Made by a program: the position numbers and the translations under genes | Assembly: GCF_034259105.1 (NCBI RefSeq) | Contig: NZ_CP139478.1 | Location: 237,001 to 301,000 of the forward strand | DNA length: 64,000 nucleotides | From: Limosilactobacillus reuteri | Lineage (GTDB): Bacteria > Bacillota > Bacilli > Lactobacillales > Lactobacillaceae | Direction of reading: 5' to 3' | Shown here: positions 49,436 through 58,783 of the stretch, piece after piece | Layout of the letters: each line of letters starts with the position of its first letter | How positions within the stretch are numbered: position 1 is the stretch's first letter | Notes under the pieces: model-generated | What the model saw: the letters and a program-made list of their open reading frames with translations, nothing else | Databases searched by the model: none | What the model was told of the DNA's origin: nothing

Positions 49436-49480
49436 CCAGTCGATTACTGATGCTTATATCATGAATCGACTGGTCATTTT
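49436..49480 (+). terminator. Terminator between murF and cshA
   Basis: CCAGTCGATT pairs with AATCGACTGG across a 15-base loop, followed by TCATTTTT. Confidence 0.75.
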
Positions 49481-49494
49481 TAGGAGGAAAATTT

Positions 49495-50988
49495 TTGAAG
49501 TTTAGTGAATTAGGCTTATCAGATAGCCTATTAAAAGCAATTAAACAGAGCGGATACGAAGAAGCAACACCAATCCAAGAACAAACGATTCCAATGGTTC
49601 TTGAGGGTAAGGATGTTATTGGCCAAGCACAAACTGGGACTGGTAAGACGGCTGCTTTTGGATTGCCAATTATTGAAAACGTTGATACTGAAAATCCAAA
49701 TATTCAGGCAATTATCATTTCACCAACACGTGAACTAGCGATCCAGACTCAAGAAGAACTTTATCGTCTTGGTAAGGATAAACATGTTCGCGTGCAAGTA
49801 GTATACGGTGGGGCAGATATTCGGCGCCAAATTAAGAGTTTGAAACAACACCCGCAAATTCTTGTTGGGACTCCTGGACGGTTACGGGACCATATTAACC
49901 GTCATACAGTTAAGCTTGACCACATTAAGACCCTCGTTCTCGATGAAGCAGATGAAATGCTAAATATGGGATTCTTGGAGGACATTGAATCCATCATCAA
50001 GGAAACACCGGATGATCGACAAACATTGCTCTTCTCAGCAACTATGCCACCAGAGATCAAACGGATTGGGGTTCAATTTATGTCTGATCCGGAAACTGTG
50101 CGGATCAAGGCCAAGGAATTGACTACTGACTTAGTTGATCAGTACTATGTTCGTGCCCGTGACTATGAAAAGTTTGACATCATGACTCGCTTGATTGATG
50201 TTCAGGACCCCGACTTAACAATTGTCTTTGGTCGGACAAAGCGGCGGGTAGATGAATTGTCGAAGGGCTTGATTGCACGTGGCTACAATGCAGCTGGTAT
50301 CCATGGAGACCTTACTCAGGATAAGCGTTCTAAGATCATGTGGAAGTTTAAGAACAATGAACTTGATATCTTAGTCGCAACGGATGTGGCTGCCCGGGGC
50401 TTAGACATTTCCGGGGTTACGCATGTTTATAATTACGATATTCCATCTGACCCAGATAGCTATGTTCACCGGATTGGTCGAACAGGGCGGGCCGGACATC
50501 ACGGGGTATCCTTAACCTTTGTTACCCCAAATGAGATGGACTACCTTCATGAGATTGAAAAATTAACCCGGGTACGGATGCTGCCACTCAAGCCACCAAC
50601 AGCTGAAGAAGCATTTAAGGGTCAAGTTGCATCAGCCTTTAATGATATCGATGAATTAATCGCGCAGGATTCAACTGATCGTTATGAAGAAGCCGCTGAA
50701 AAGCTATTAGAAACTCATAATGCAACTGACCTAGTAGCAGCATTGTTAAATAACATGACGAAGGAAGCAGCGAGTGAGGTTCCCGTTAAGATTACTCCTG
50801 AACGTCCCCTTCCACGACGTAACAAGCGGAATAACCGTAATGGCAACCGAAATAATGCGCATGGTGGCAACCACTACCGGCGTAAGAATTTCCGCCGTCA
50901 CCAACATGGTGGTCATCGGAATGATAACCATGGAAAGAGCCATTCCAGTCGTCATTCATTTAATATTCGGAACCGGAAAGAAAATTAA
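49495..50988 (+). CDS. cshA: DEAD-box RNA helicase CshA
   Basis: CshA unwinds RNA in the degradosome and in ribosome assembly, notably in the cold. The Q motif (YEEATPIQEQ), AQTGTGKTA, VLDEADEML, SATMP and HRIGRTGRAG are present. The C-terminal tail (about residue 435 onward) is rich in Arg, Asn and His, typical of RNA-binding extensions. It starts at TTG (49495), 7 nt after AGGAGG; no ATG is suitably placed. Length is 497 aa. Confidence 0.95.
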   Translation: MKFSELGLSDSLLKAIKQSGYEEATPIQEQTIPMVLEGKDVIGQAQTGTGKTAAFGLPIIENVDTENPNIQAIIISPTRELAIQTQEELYRLGKDKHVRVQVVYGGADIRRQIKSLKQHPQILVGTPGRLRDHINRHTVKLDHIKTLVLDEADEMLNMGFLEDIESIIKETPDDRQTLLFSATMPPEIKRIGVQFMSDPETVRIKAKELTTDLVDQYYVRARDYEKFDIMTRLIDVQDPDLTIVFGRTKRRVDELSKGLIARGYNAAGIHGDLTQDKRSKIMWKFKNNELDILVATDVAARGLDISGVTHVYNYDIPSDPDSYVHRIGRTGRAGHHGVSLTFVTPNEMDYLHEIEKLTRVRMLPLKPPTAEEAFKGQVASAFNDIDELIAQDSTDRYEEAAEKLLETHNATDLVAALLNNMTKEAASEVPVKITPERPLPRRNKRNNRNGNRNNAHGGNHYRRKNFRRHQHGGHRNDNHGKSHSSRHSFNIRNRKEN

Positions 50989-50999
50989 ATTAACTACGA

Positions 51000-51034
51000 A
51001 GTCTTTGGTTGAGAGTTGACCAAGGGCTTTTTTA
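51000..51034 (+). terminator. Terminator after cshA
   Basis: AGTCTTTGGT pairs with ACCAAGGGCT, followed by TTTTTT. The IS30 element begins directly after the T tract. Confidence 0.75.
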
Positions 51035-51035
51035 T

Positions 51036-52108
51036 TCGCCGTTTGTAAAATTAAGTTAGAAAAATAGAAAAGCCATTTGTGGTAGACTTTTGAATACCCC
51101 TAAACAAAAGAAAGGAAACCACAAATGACTTACACCCATCTTACCACAAACGAGCTGACAATCATCGCCCATTCTTTCGTGCAAAAGCTTAAAGCGTACC
51201 GAGTGGCCCAAATGATCAAACGTTGCGCCGAAACCGTTTATCGCGTTTATCGTTACCTGGAAACCGGTGCCTCAATTGCTGATTATCAAGATCACTATAT
51301 GCGCAATAAGCAACGTTGTGGCCGAAAACGTACTCAGTTGTCACTGGCTGAACTCACTTATATCAACGACAAAATTGCCCAGAGGTGGACGCCTGATACC
51401 ATTATTGGGCGCGCTGAGCGCCCAATTAGTTGTAACCGGCGAACTCTTTACCGGATGTTTGAACGTGGCCAGTTCGGCTTCGATGTCCGTTCCTTGCCGA
51501 TGCGAGGTAAGCGGCACCCGAATGGCTATGTCGAGCGCCGTGGGAAGGCTGGCCAATTGGGGCGAAGTATTCACGAGCGTGCCAAGGACTTTCCGCACTA
51601 TGCCACTGAATTTGGGCACCTTGAAGCTGATACCGTCCAAGGCAAAAAGCACCAAGGGGCGGTAATGACCCTGACCGAACGCCAATCGAAGGTCGAAATT
51701 GTACTCAATGTGCACGAAAAGACGGCTAATGCGATTAACCAACACTTAAGTCAGTGGCTTCGGAAATTCCCGCGGCACTTCTTCAAATCGATTACCTTTG
51801 ACAACGGAAAAGAATTCGCCGGCTGGCGCGAGATTGCCAATCAATTTGACCTTCACACTTACTTTGCCGAGGTTGGTGCTCCCAATCAACGAGGGCTGAA
51901 CGAAAACAACAACGGTCTTTTACGCCGGGATGGCTTAACGAAACAGCTAGATTTCCGCAATCTTCCTGATGAATTGGTAACCCAACTGATGAGTAAGCGA
52001 AATAACCTGCCCCGTAAATCACTAGGCTATCGAACTCCATATGAAGTATTCATGTCTTACGTCACTGATGAGCAACTATTTTCTTTCTAACTTAAATTGA
52101 CATTTCGG
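51036..52108 (+). mobile_element. IS30-family insertion sequence (third type)
   Basis: Inverted ends share TTAAGTTAGAAA, with TGTAAAA on the left against TGTCAAT on the right. The outer left end TCGCCGTTTG is set by its identity with a second copy of the same end at 63192. One intact transposase gene lies inside, about 1070 bp in all. The element has replaced the 5' part of a glutaminase gene, whose 3' part follows directly. The right boundary is approximate. Confidence 0.85.
51125..52090 (+). CDS. IS30-family transposase
   Basis: A 321-aa DDE transposase with N-terminal helical DNA-binding region and catalytic core FGHLEADTVQGKKHQ, TFDNGKEFAGW and GAPNQRGLNENNNGLLRRDG. It is unlike the other two transposases here in its N-terminus. 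The ATG and AAAGGAAA ribosome binding site lie in the 3' arm of a hairpin (TTTGTGGT with ACCACAAA, plus CTTTTG/CAAAAG) that starts near the IS end, which could limit translation from read-through transcripts. Confidence 0.92.
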   Translation: MTYTHLTTNELTIIAHSFVQKLKAYRVAQMIKRCAETVYRVYRYLETGASIADYQDHYMRNKQRCGRKRTQLSLAELTYINDKIAQRWTPDTIIGRAERPISCNRRTLYRMFERGQFGFDVRSLPMRGKRHPNGYVERRGKAGQLGRSIHERAKDFPHYATEFGHLEADTVQGKKHQGAVMTLTERQSKVEIVLNVHEKTANAINQHLSQWLRKFPRHFFKSITFDNGKEFAGWREIANQFDLHTYFAEVGAPNQRGLNENNNGLLRRDGLTKQLDFRNLPDELVTQLMSKRNNLPRKSLGYRTPYEVFMSYVTDEQLFSF

Positions 52109-52110
52109 GT

Positions 52111-52455
52111 ATGCAAAACTCAATGATGGTGACATCACAGAGTCTTGCTAACTTAGGAGCAGTCTTGGCAAATGATGGAATTAAACCTTGGGATAATGAG
52201 CGTCTTATTAGCTATGAAGATAACGAGTTGGTAAAGAAATTGCTAACAACAGTTGGTTCGTTTGAAGAATCAAAAGAATACACAATTAAAATTGAACTCC
52301 CTATTAAAAGTGGTACTGGCGGCAGCTTATTGGCTTGTGCCCCGCAAAAATGTGGTATTGGTATTTTTAGTCCAGCTCTTGATCAACATGGCAATAGTTT
52401 GGCAGGAATGAGTTTATTACAAGATGTTGTTGATCAATTAGAATTAGTAGTTTAA
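52111..52455 (+). pseudogene. glsA: Glutaminase, 3' remnant
   Basis: The remaining about 115 codons match the C-terminal third of bacterial glutaminases, which hydrolyse glutamine to glutamate and ammonia: SLANLGAVLANDGIKPW, LPIKSGTGGSLLACAPQKCGIGIFSPALD and GNSLAGM. The catalytic serine-containing N-terminal two thirds are missing; upstream is only the IS and the cshA terminator. In lactobacilli glutaminase supports acid resistance, so this copy is probably lost for that role. It keeps its terminator. Confidence 0.85.
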
Positions 52456-52457
52456 TA

Positions 52458-52497
52458 AAAGCGAGACCCGAAGAAAATTCTTCAAGTCTCGCTTTTT
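52458..52497. terminator. Terminator between glsA remnant and dltD
   Basis: AAAAGCGAGAC pairs with GTCTCGCTTTTT, with an inner GAAG/CTTC stem. It lies between convergent genes and is flanked by A and T runs. Confidence 0.85.
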
Positions 52498-52498
52498 G

Positions 52499-53788
52499 TT
52501 AATGTAATTTTTCTTGGAATTTCTGTAAGTTACTAGGAGTTGGGGTTAAGTTAGTCCATTCTGGTGAAAGGAACTTACTATTGATTTGATAATGTGGTTG
52601 CGGTTGCTTGTTAGAAATAAAACTATTAGTAGCTTTATCAACTTTTACCCAACCAGCCCAACCGATATGAATAGTATCTTCCATAAATCCAGGCTTATCA
52701 CCATCATGAGAAAGATCCAAAATGTGATTGAACCCTTGTTGGCGAAGTTGAAATTTGATTTTTTCAACAGATTGGTAATACATATTCATGTTCATCCCCG
52801 TGTACTTTTCCCACTTTGAATTAACCGGTGGGATAATAAAGAGGACGTTTGAATTGGTATTCTTAAACTGATTCAAAACTACTTCCAAATCGCCATATTC
52901 TGGTGACTTAGTATAATTGAAATTCCGTTGTGATCCCTTTGTTTTCGCTAAGTTTTTCTTCACACGCTGCGTATAGAAGCTGTTTTTAATACCAAAACGG
53001 TTGTTATTAGTATCACGTGCGGCTTCGTTCATTGCATCATCATAAAGTTCATTGTAATTGTAACGTGGAGGAAGTTTCTTAACGTTTGGGAGGATATGCT
53101 TGCCATAGTTATTATTTAATTGAAAACCTGAGAAAATGGCATCTTCATGAACAAGCATATTAAGCCGGAAGCGGATAACTCCCATATCGAAACTGCTCAG
53201 GGATTTTCCTTCAGCAATCTTTTTAGCATATGAAGAAACAGTCCCATCTTTACCAAGCATTGCAATTAATCGCGTTGCAATGTAGCGATCGTATGGTGAT
53301 TTAGGATTAGCATGTTGAAGCCAGTTAAGGTTAGCGAGTTCACCATTGTAGTACTTGAAAGCTGGTGGTTGAACTCCCTGCTTAGTAAACCATTGTGGTG
53401 AAATGATATAGACGGCCTTATTATCTCTCATTTGCGTTTCCATTGAATTAATGTTAAAGAATTGCGGAAGAGATTGGGTACCCCGTGAACCGAAGAGGAA
53501 GGGGGTATAGTTATGATAACGAGCAGCCATTACAGAAGGATGGAAACGATCCATTCGCCGTAATTCACTAGAACCAAAGAATGGAACATAGTGGGTGTGC
53601 TTATCACTAAGCGCTTGTTGTTTAATTGATTGATTCTTAAAAACAACAGGGCTTAGTGATACTGCAGCTTTATGTTCAATCGCCGCTGAGTGCTTTTTAC
53701 TAATCGGCAGTGAAAACAAAAGAACTACTAATAGACAAGCGACAATCAGCGGGCCAAAGATTGACCACAGCTTTTTGCCATTATGCAT
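52499..53788 (-). CDS. dltD: DltD, teichoic acid D-alanylation protein
   Basis: DltD is a membrane-anchored SGNH-like protein needed for D-alanine transfer to lipoteichoic acid on the cell surface. The 429-aa protein has an N-terminal helix (residues about 10-28), then PFFGSSELRRMD with the serine near residue 73, and the late DTIHIGWAGW near 375. It is the last gene of the dlt operon and overlaps dltC by 8 nt. Confidence 0.95.
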   Translation of the reverse strand: MHNGKKLWSIFGPLIVACLLVVLLFSLPISKKHSAAIEHKAAVSLSPVVFKNQSIKQQALSDKHTHYVPFFGSSELRRMDRFHPSVMAARYHNYTPFLFGSRGTQSLPQFFNINSMETQMRDNKAVYIISPQWFTKQGVQPPAFKYYNGELANLNWLQHANPKSPYDRYIATRLIAMLGKDGTVSSYAKKIAEGKSLSSFDMGVIRFRLNMLVHEDAIFSGFQLNNNYGKHILPNVKKLPPRYNYNELYDDAMNEAARDTNNNRFGIKNSFYTQRVKKNLAKTKGSQRNFNYTKSPEYGDLEVVLNQFKNTNSNVLFIIPPVNSKWEKYTGMNMNMYYQSVEKIKFQLRQQGFNHILDLSHDGDKPGFMEDTIHIGWAGWVKVDKATNSFISNKQPQPHYQINSKFLSPEWTNLTPTPSNLQKFQEKLH

Positions 53789-54020
53789 TTTGGAGCTCCT
53801 TTACCCGTTCTTCAATCTTTTCAATAGTGTCCCATTGGCTACGGTCAAATTCTGAAACTGGTACTTGAACGCCAAAAGCATCTTGTAAACCAAGAAGAAG
53901 GCTAACAGTTGCCATTGAGTCTAAAAGACCACTTTCAAAAAGGTTTTGACTTGCATCACTAAAGTCTGCAGTGTCCCGACCAGTTGCATCAGCTAAAATA
54001 TTAATAATTTTTTCTTGCAT
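53781..54020 (-). CDS. dltC: D-alanyl carrier protein DltC
   Basis: The 79-aa acyl-carrier-like protein carries D-alanine on a phosphopantetheine arm attached to the serine in LFESGLLDSMATVS (near residue 36). Its arm would be added by AcpS, encoded at 57276. AGGAGGATT precedes the ATG. Confidence 0.95.
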   Translation of the reverse strand: MQEKIINILADATGRDTADFSDASQNLFESGLLDSMATVSLLLGLQDAFGVQVPVSEFDRSQWDTIEKIEERVKELQNA

Positions 54021-54039
54021 AATTAAAATCCTCCTAAAA

Positions 54040-55257
54040 TTATTTGAATAGATAAGTATCTAAGAACCCACTGAAGATCAAGAAAGTAAACATTACAAAG
54101 TTAAATGTGACAAAAATAGCAACTCCAGTAGTGAACTTATTATGTGGTAGCTGTTTTAAGTTTTTTCGCTTGAAACGCAGCCACCAGTCATTAACTACTA
54201 GGCCTAGACCTTGGAGAAAACCATAGAGAATATAGTACCAGGTAATTCCATGCCAAAAGCCCATTAGTAACATATTAAGCATATATGCGGTTGATGACAA
54301 GGCATTTTGATTCTTAAACCACCGTTTTTTGGTAGCAAGAAAGACGAACCGCATAAAGATATAATCACGGAACCAGAAAGAAAGGCTAATGTGCCAACGG
54401 TTCCAGAATTCTTTAAGGTTTTTCGATTTGAAAGGCTGCTTAAAGTTCATTGGGGTCCGCACACCCATAAAGTAACTAATAGCAACTGCAAATAATGAAT
54501 AACCAGCAAAGTCAAAGAATAAGTAAAGTCCGTAAGTGTACATGACACCGACTAAGTTCCAAGAAGGAAATGATGGATCAGCCAAGGCCGCTTTTTCAAA
54601 GAAGGGGTAAAAACGCTGACCAAAGAAATAGCCGATGACAAACTTGTACAAGAAACCAAGGAATAAGTAGAAAATTCCGGTGTTAACAAGATTTAAATAT
54701 TCCTCGCGGGTGGGGACCTTTTTATAATCCTTTTCAAAGCGCCGGTAACGATCAATTGGTCCAGAAGTAATGGTTGGCATGAACAGAATGAAACGAATGA
54801 ACTTCCATGGGGAAATCTCTTTGATCATTCCATCACGCGTTTCAATTACTGTTCCGACTGCCCGGAAAGTTAAATAACTAATTCCCAAGAAACCAAGGAG
54901 GGAGTTATGACCAACCATTGCTGGTGAAAGCTTAACGATTACAATCGGCAAAATTGATAAGGCTGCAGTGAAGTAAAAAACACCACTCGAATTATTATTT
55001 TGCCGGTAGCGATGATAAGCCATCACAATAATTGTCTGGTAAATAACATAAGCAATTAATGAAATTCCTTGTTGCCAGCTTGAACCATCGAACATTAAGA
55101 AGATAAAAATGAAACTAATTAATGCTTCATACCAGCTAAACCTCTTCCCAAAGTAAAGGCCGATTCCCAACGGCAAAATAGCAAGAAGTAAGTAGAAGAA
55201 GTATACCGGGGTTCCATAAGCACTGAAATTAGGAAGGTTTGAAATCCAATCAATCAT
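54040..55257 (-). CDS. dltB: DltB, MBOAT-family D-alanyl transferase
   Basis: DltB is a polytopic membrane O-acyltransferase that moves D-alanine across the membrane for teichoic acid esterification. The 405-aa protein has many helices; the conserved MBOAT histidine is in MGFWHGITWYY near residue 336. Start overlaps the dltA stop (TAATG). Confidence 0.95.
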   Translation of the reverse strand: MIDWISNLPNFSAYGTPVYFFYLLLAILPLGIGLYFGKRFSWYEALISFIFIFLMFDGSSWQQGISLIAYVIYQTIIVMAYHRYRQNNNSSGVFYFTAALSILPIVIVKLSPAMVGHNSLLGFLGISYLTFRAVGTVIETRDGMIKEISPWKFIRFILFMPTITSGPIDRYRRFEKDYKKVPTREEYLNLVNTGIFYLFLGFLYKFVIGYFFGQRFYPFFEKAALADPSFPSWNLVGVMYTYGLYLFFDFAGYSLFAVAISYFMGVRTPMNFKQPFKSKNLKEFWNRWHISLSFWFRDYIFMRFVFLATKKRWFKNQNALSSTAYMLNMLLMGFWHGITWYYILYGFLQGLGLVVNDWWLRFKRKNLKQLPHNKFTTGVAIFVTFNFVMFTFLIFSGFLDTYLFK

Positions 55258-56783
55258 TACTTGTTAGCCTCAGCAATCATTTGTTTAACTGCAATCTTGC
55301 CATTTGCAGACATTGGGAATGATTCACGGTAAACGAATTGGGTAGGCATCATATATGGCATGATTAAGCTATCCAAGCTTTCACGAATCTGTTTTGTTAA
55401 TCCAGCCGTATCTTCAGTCACTTCGTTTGGAATAACATAAGCAATCAGGTGCGTAACTTTGCCGTCTTTATTATATTTCGGAACCGCAACTGCTTGTTTG
55501 ATTAAAGGACTCTTTTCAAGACTGGCACGAACTTCATCGAGTTCAATCCGGTAACCATGTAATTTGATTTGGAAATCCATGCGGCCTTTGTGGTGAAGTA
55601 AGCCATCACTGTCAAGAGTTCCCGCATCTCCAGTTCGGTAAGCAGGCACCCCATCAATCTTAAAGAATGACTTGGCTGTTTTTTCTGGATTATTCATGTA
55701 GCCACGTGCCACACTATTACCACTAATTACAATCTCACCTTGTTCACCAGGAGTAGTGATTTCTTGATCGCCATTCCAAATAGATAATTTAACTCCTGGC
55801 TTTGCATAGCCAACTGGTAAGCGGTCATTATTTTCAATGATTTCAGGTGTAATCTCGATTCCTGATACGGCAACCGTTGTTTCGGTTGGACCATAAGTGT
55901 TGAAGATTTTGGCATCTGGGAATCGTTGGTGTAATCCTTTTGCAGTCTTTACTGTTAATTCTTCACCACAGAAGAGAAAGGTCTTTAAGCTTGGCATTTT
56001 TTGTTGGTTAAATGCCGGGCTAAGCATTAACATATCAGCAAAGGATGGCGTCCCTACAAATACCTCAAGATCAAGGTTTGGTAGGGCAGTAAACATCTGA
56101 CCAAAATTCTCAACAACTTCGTGAGGAAGGGCCTTGATTGTCCCACCATTAAGTAGTGTTGGTAACCAGTACATGTTTGAAAGATCAAATGAATATGGTG
56201 GCTGCCCTAAGAAATTAGCATGTTCTTTGATCTTAAATTCATCACTTAGCATCCAGTCAACAAAGGTCATAAAGTTATCATGACTAACTTCAACCCCTTT
56301 TGGTGAACCGGTAGTTCCAGACGTAAAGAGGACATAAGCTAGTTCGTCACCATTAATCATTGCTGAAGTATCAAAAGTTTGTGGTGTTGCCAAAATTTTT
56401 TCAAGCTGTTGATGATCGACAATCGGGGCATCAAACTGGAGATCATTGTTTGGAAAATCATTAACAGCAATAATCATCGCCGGTTTAGCAGTATCCAGAA
56501 TTGATTGCATCCGTGGAATTGCTGAATCGTTGGACACTGGAATATAAGTATGTCCAGCTTTTAGAGCTGCTAAAAAGCTAATAATCATTTCAACTTGATG
56601 ATCACCATATACGAGAATCGGACTACGATCAGGTAAAGATTGAGTACTAAGCCATGCCGCTAAAGTATCAACTGCTGAGCTTAAGTCCGCATAAGTGGTC
56701 GTTTTGCCCATTTCATCATATGCGATCCGCGTTGAGTTGTCCTTGGCAATTTGCTCAAAGACGGTAATAATATTCTTACTCAT
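55257..56783 (-). CDS. dltA: D-alanine--D-alanyl carrier protein ligase DltA
   Basis: DltA adenylates D-alanine and loads it onto DltC. The 508-aa protein shows the adenylation core motif FTSGTTGSPKGVEVSH near residue 152, NTYGPTETTVAV near 295, YRTGDAG near 381 and a catalytic lysine near the end in SANGKIAVKQ. GGAGG lies about 13 nt before the ATG, a rather long spacing. It follows dltX. Confidence 0.96.
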   Translation of the reverse strand: MSKNIITVFEQIAKDNSTRIAYDEMGKTTTYADLSSAVDTLAAWLSTQSLPDRSPILVYGDHQVEMIISFLAALKAGHTYIPVSNDSAIPRMQSILDTAKPAMIIAVNDFPNNDLQFDAPIVDHQQLEKILATPQTFDTSAMINGDELAYVLFTSGTTGSPKGVEVSHDNFMTFVDWMLSDEFKIKEHANFLGQPPYSFDLSNMYWLPTLLNGGTIKALPHEVVENFGQMFTALPNLDLEVFVGTPSFADMLMLSPAFNQQKMPSLKTFLFCGEELTVKTAKGLHQRFPDAKIFNTYGPTETTVAVSGIEITPEIIENNDRLPVGYAKPGVKLSIWNGDQEITTPGEQGEIVISGNSVARGYMNNPEKTAKSFFKIDGVPAYRTGDAGTLDSDGLLHHKGRMDFQIKLHGYRIELDEVRASLEKSPLIKQAVAVPKYNKDGKVTHLIAYVIPNEVTEDTAGLTKQIRESLDSLIMPYMMPTQFVYRESFPMSANGKIAVKQMIAEANK

Positions 56784-56804
56784 ATATTATCTATTTCCTC
56801 CGCA

Positions 56805-56945
56805 TTAGAATTCGTTGTAGATAAATGGCTCTTGGCCTGCTCCATAATAACCATAAAGGTAGATTAATAAAAGAAGCACTACAAAGTAAAATAATGTTTT
56901 TAAGATGAATCGTAATGCAGGATGGCGTTGAATAATCTGAGCCAT
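56805..56945 (-). CDS. dltX: DltX, small teichoic acid D-alanylation protein
   Basis: A 46-codon gene heads the dlt operon. The product has one membrane helix (LKTLFYFVVLLLLIYLYGYY) and the conserved C-terminal FIYNEF, the hallmark of DltX, which interacts with DltB/DltD and in studied species is needed for D-alanylation. ATG is preceded by GAGAAGGAGA on the minus strand. dltA starts 21 nt after its stop. It is short enough to be missed by length-filtered gene calling. Confidence 0.93.
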   Translation of the reverse strand: MAQIIQRHPALRFILKTLFYFVVLLLLIYLYGYYGAGQEPFIYNEF

Positions 56946-57109
56946 AGTTCTCCTTCTCTCATCTTTATAAATTTGTAATTGGCATTCATATCAAGAATAC
57001 CATTAATTGTGTATCTCGGCTAATAGGGTGAGTTACTTTCACCTTACTATAAAATCCTTAAGAAAAAATTAATGAAATATTCAAAAATAAGAATGCTTAT
57101 TGCCTTTAA

Positions 57110-57137
57110 ATTATAACTTTTTCTGAGCTAATTGTAA
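57110..57137 (-). promoter_or_regulatory. Probable dlt operon promoter
   Basis: On the minus strand TTACAA (57137-57132) and TATAAT (57115-57110) are 16 bases apart, giving a leader of about 160 nt before dltX. The leader contains an imperfect inverted repeat (GGTGA/TCACC at about 57027-57042). The spacer 56946-57275 otherwise holds only this and the divergent acpS promoter. Confidence 0.55.
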
Positions 57138-57204
57138 CTAGAAAAACCTAAACTTTATTTATAATTTTATATGACATGACAATGATGGACTAATGTAACA
57201 ATAA

Positions 57205-57233
57205 TTGCAAGAAGCGCTTATTTTCGATAAGAT
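57205..57233 (+). promoter_or_regulatory. Promoter of the acpS-alr-mazF operon
   Basis: TTGCAA (57205-57210) and TAAGAT (57228-57233) are 17 bases apart, about 43 nt before acpS. It is divergent from the dlt promoter. Confidence 0.65.
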
Positions 57234-57275
57234 TAAGCGGTAGATACTAGCGAGAATTAAGGAGACGAACGCTCG

Positions 57276-57638
57276 ATGATTAAGGGGATTGGAATCGATA
57301 TAACCGAGATTGAACGAGTTAAGAAAGCTGCGACAGCGCATTCTCAATTCATCCAGCATGTATTGACACCGACTGAACTAGAACAATATAGTCAATTTAG
57401 CGGTCAGCGATCAGTAGAATATCTTGCTGGTCGGTGGTCGCTAAAAGAATCTTTTGCTAAAGCATACGGAACGGGAATTGGTGCTAAACTAGGCTTTCAT
57501 GATATTGAAATCATTGATAACCAATATGGAGCGCCAATTGTGACTAAATCGCCGTATAATGGTAATGCTCATGCTTCAGTGAGTCATACTGCCACATTAG
57601 TAATGACAGAAGTAATTTTAGAAAGTGAGAATGAATAA
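57276..57638 (+). CDS. acpS: Holo-[acyl-carrier-protein] synthase
   Basis: AcpS attaches phosphopantetheine from CoA to carrier proteins such as ACP and DltC. The 120-aa protein has the Mg-binding GIGIDITEIERV near the N-terminus (Asp8) and RWSLKESFAKAYGTG near residue 53. AAGGAGACG precedes the ATG. Its stop overlaps the alr start (TAATG). It stands divergently from the dlt operon whose DltC needs it. Confidence 0.96.
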   Translation: MIKGIGIDITEIERVKKAATAHSQFIQHVLTPTELEQYSQFSGQRSVEYLAGRWSLKESFAKAYGTGIGAKLGFHDIEIIDNQYGAPIVTKSPYNGNAHASVSHTATLVMTEVILESENE

Positions 57639-58765
57639 TGGTTAATGGTCGTTTGCGAGATACATCATTAATAGTGGACTTAGATGCATTACGTCATAAT
57701 ATTCAAGAACAGAAAAAAGTATTGCCCGAAAATAGTAAAATCCTTGCCGTTGTAAAAGCGAATGCTTATGGTAATGGATTGATTCCAGTTGCCCAAACGG
57801 CAATGACCAGCGGTGCGAGCGGTTTATGCGTGGCGATATTAGATGAAGCATTAGAATTACGGGATAACGGGATTGAAGCGATGACGCTTGTCCTTGGAAT
57901 TACGTCCGTTGAAGATGCGTTGATTGCTGCTCAAGCCGGAGTTTCTTTAACAGTTGGCTCCTTAGATTGGCTTGAACAATATCATCAACTAGCACAAGTT
58001 GCCAAGCCTAAGAAACCATTAAAAGTTCATCTTGGGATTGATTCAGGGATGGGCCGGATTGGGTTTACAGAGGTAGATACATTTAAGCAAGCTGTAAAGC
58101 TGCTTGATAGTCCTGAATTTGAATTCGAAGGAATGTTCACTCATTTTGCAACTGCTGATAGTCCTGATGAAAATTACTTTAATCAGCAGGTCCAACGTTG
58201 GCATCAATTTGTTGCCAGCCTTGGTGAACTGCCGCCGTATATTCATATGGCAAATTCGGCAACCGGTTTATGGCATCGGGAGACAATCACTGCTAATACA
58301 ATTCGAATGGGTATTTCAATGTATGGGCAAAACCCATCTGGACGTGACTTAAAATTAACGCTTGATTTACAGCCCGTTAGTTCATTAGTTTCATCAATTT
58401 CTTTTGTTAAGCAGTTAAAGGCAGGAAGATCTGTCAGCTATGGCGCTACTTATACGGCGGAGCAAGATGAATGGCTAGCTACCTTGCCAATTGGTTATGC
58501 TGACGGTTATCCACGGTGTATGACTGGTTATAAAGTATTAGTTGACGGTCAATTTTGTGATATTGCCGGACGAGTATGTATGGATCAAATGATGATTCGA
58601 CTTCCTAAGTATTACCCAGTCGGCACTCCAGTAGTATTGATGGGTAAGTCCGGTGATCAAGAAATTACAGCAACTGATTTAGCTGAGCAGGCCGGAACTA
58701 TTAACTATGAAATCCTAACTAATATTAGTAATCGGGTTCATCGCATTTATCGCCAAAATAAATAA
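57638..58765 (+). CDS. alr: Alanine racemase
   Basis: Alr makes D-alanine from L-alanine for peptidoglycan and teichoic acid D-alanylation. PLP-binding Lys40 is in VVKANAYGNG, and the second-base tyrosine is in SYGATYT near residue 268. Length is 375 aa. Translation is coupled to acpS. Its product feeds MurF's dipeptide and DltA, both encoded in this window. Confidence 0.97.
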   Translation: MVNGRLRDTSLIVDLDALRHNIQEQKKVLPENSKILAVVKANAYGNGLIPVAQTAMTSGASGLCVAILDEALELRDNGIEAMTLVLGITSVEDALIAAQAGVSLTVGSLDWLEQYHQLAQVAKPKKPLKVHLGIDSGMGRIGFTEVDTFKQAVKLLDSPEFEFEGMFTHFATADSPDENYFNQQVQRWHQFVASLGELPPYIHMANSATGLWHRETITANTIRMGISMYGQNPSGRDLKLTLDLQPVSSLVSSISFVKQLKAGRSVSYGATYTAEQDEWLATLPIGYADGYPRCMTGYKVLVDGQFCDIAGRVCMDQMMIRLPKYYPVGTPVVLMGKSGDQEITATDLAEQAGTINYEILTNISNRVHRIYRQNK

Positions 58766-58783
58766 TTAAGGGAAGCGAAGGTA

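Noticed and set aside
57159..57359. Minus-strand 66-codon frame across the acpS start
   Set aside because: It is a shadow of acpS and its promoter, with no ribosome binding site or recognisable domain.
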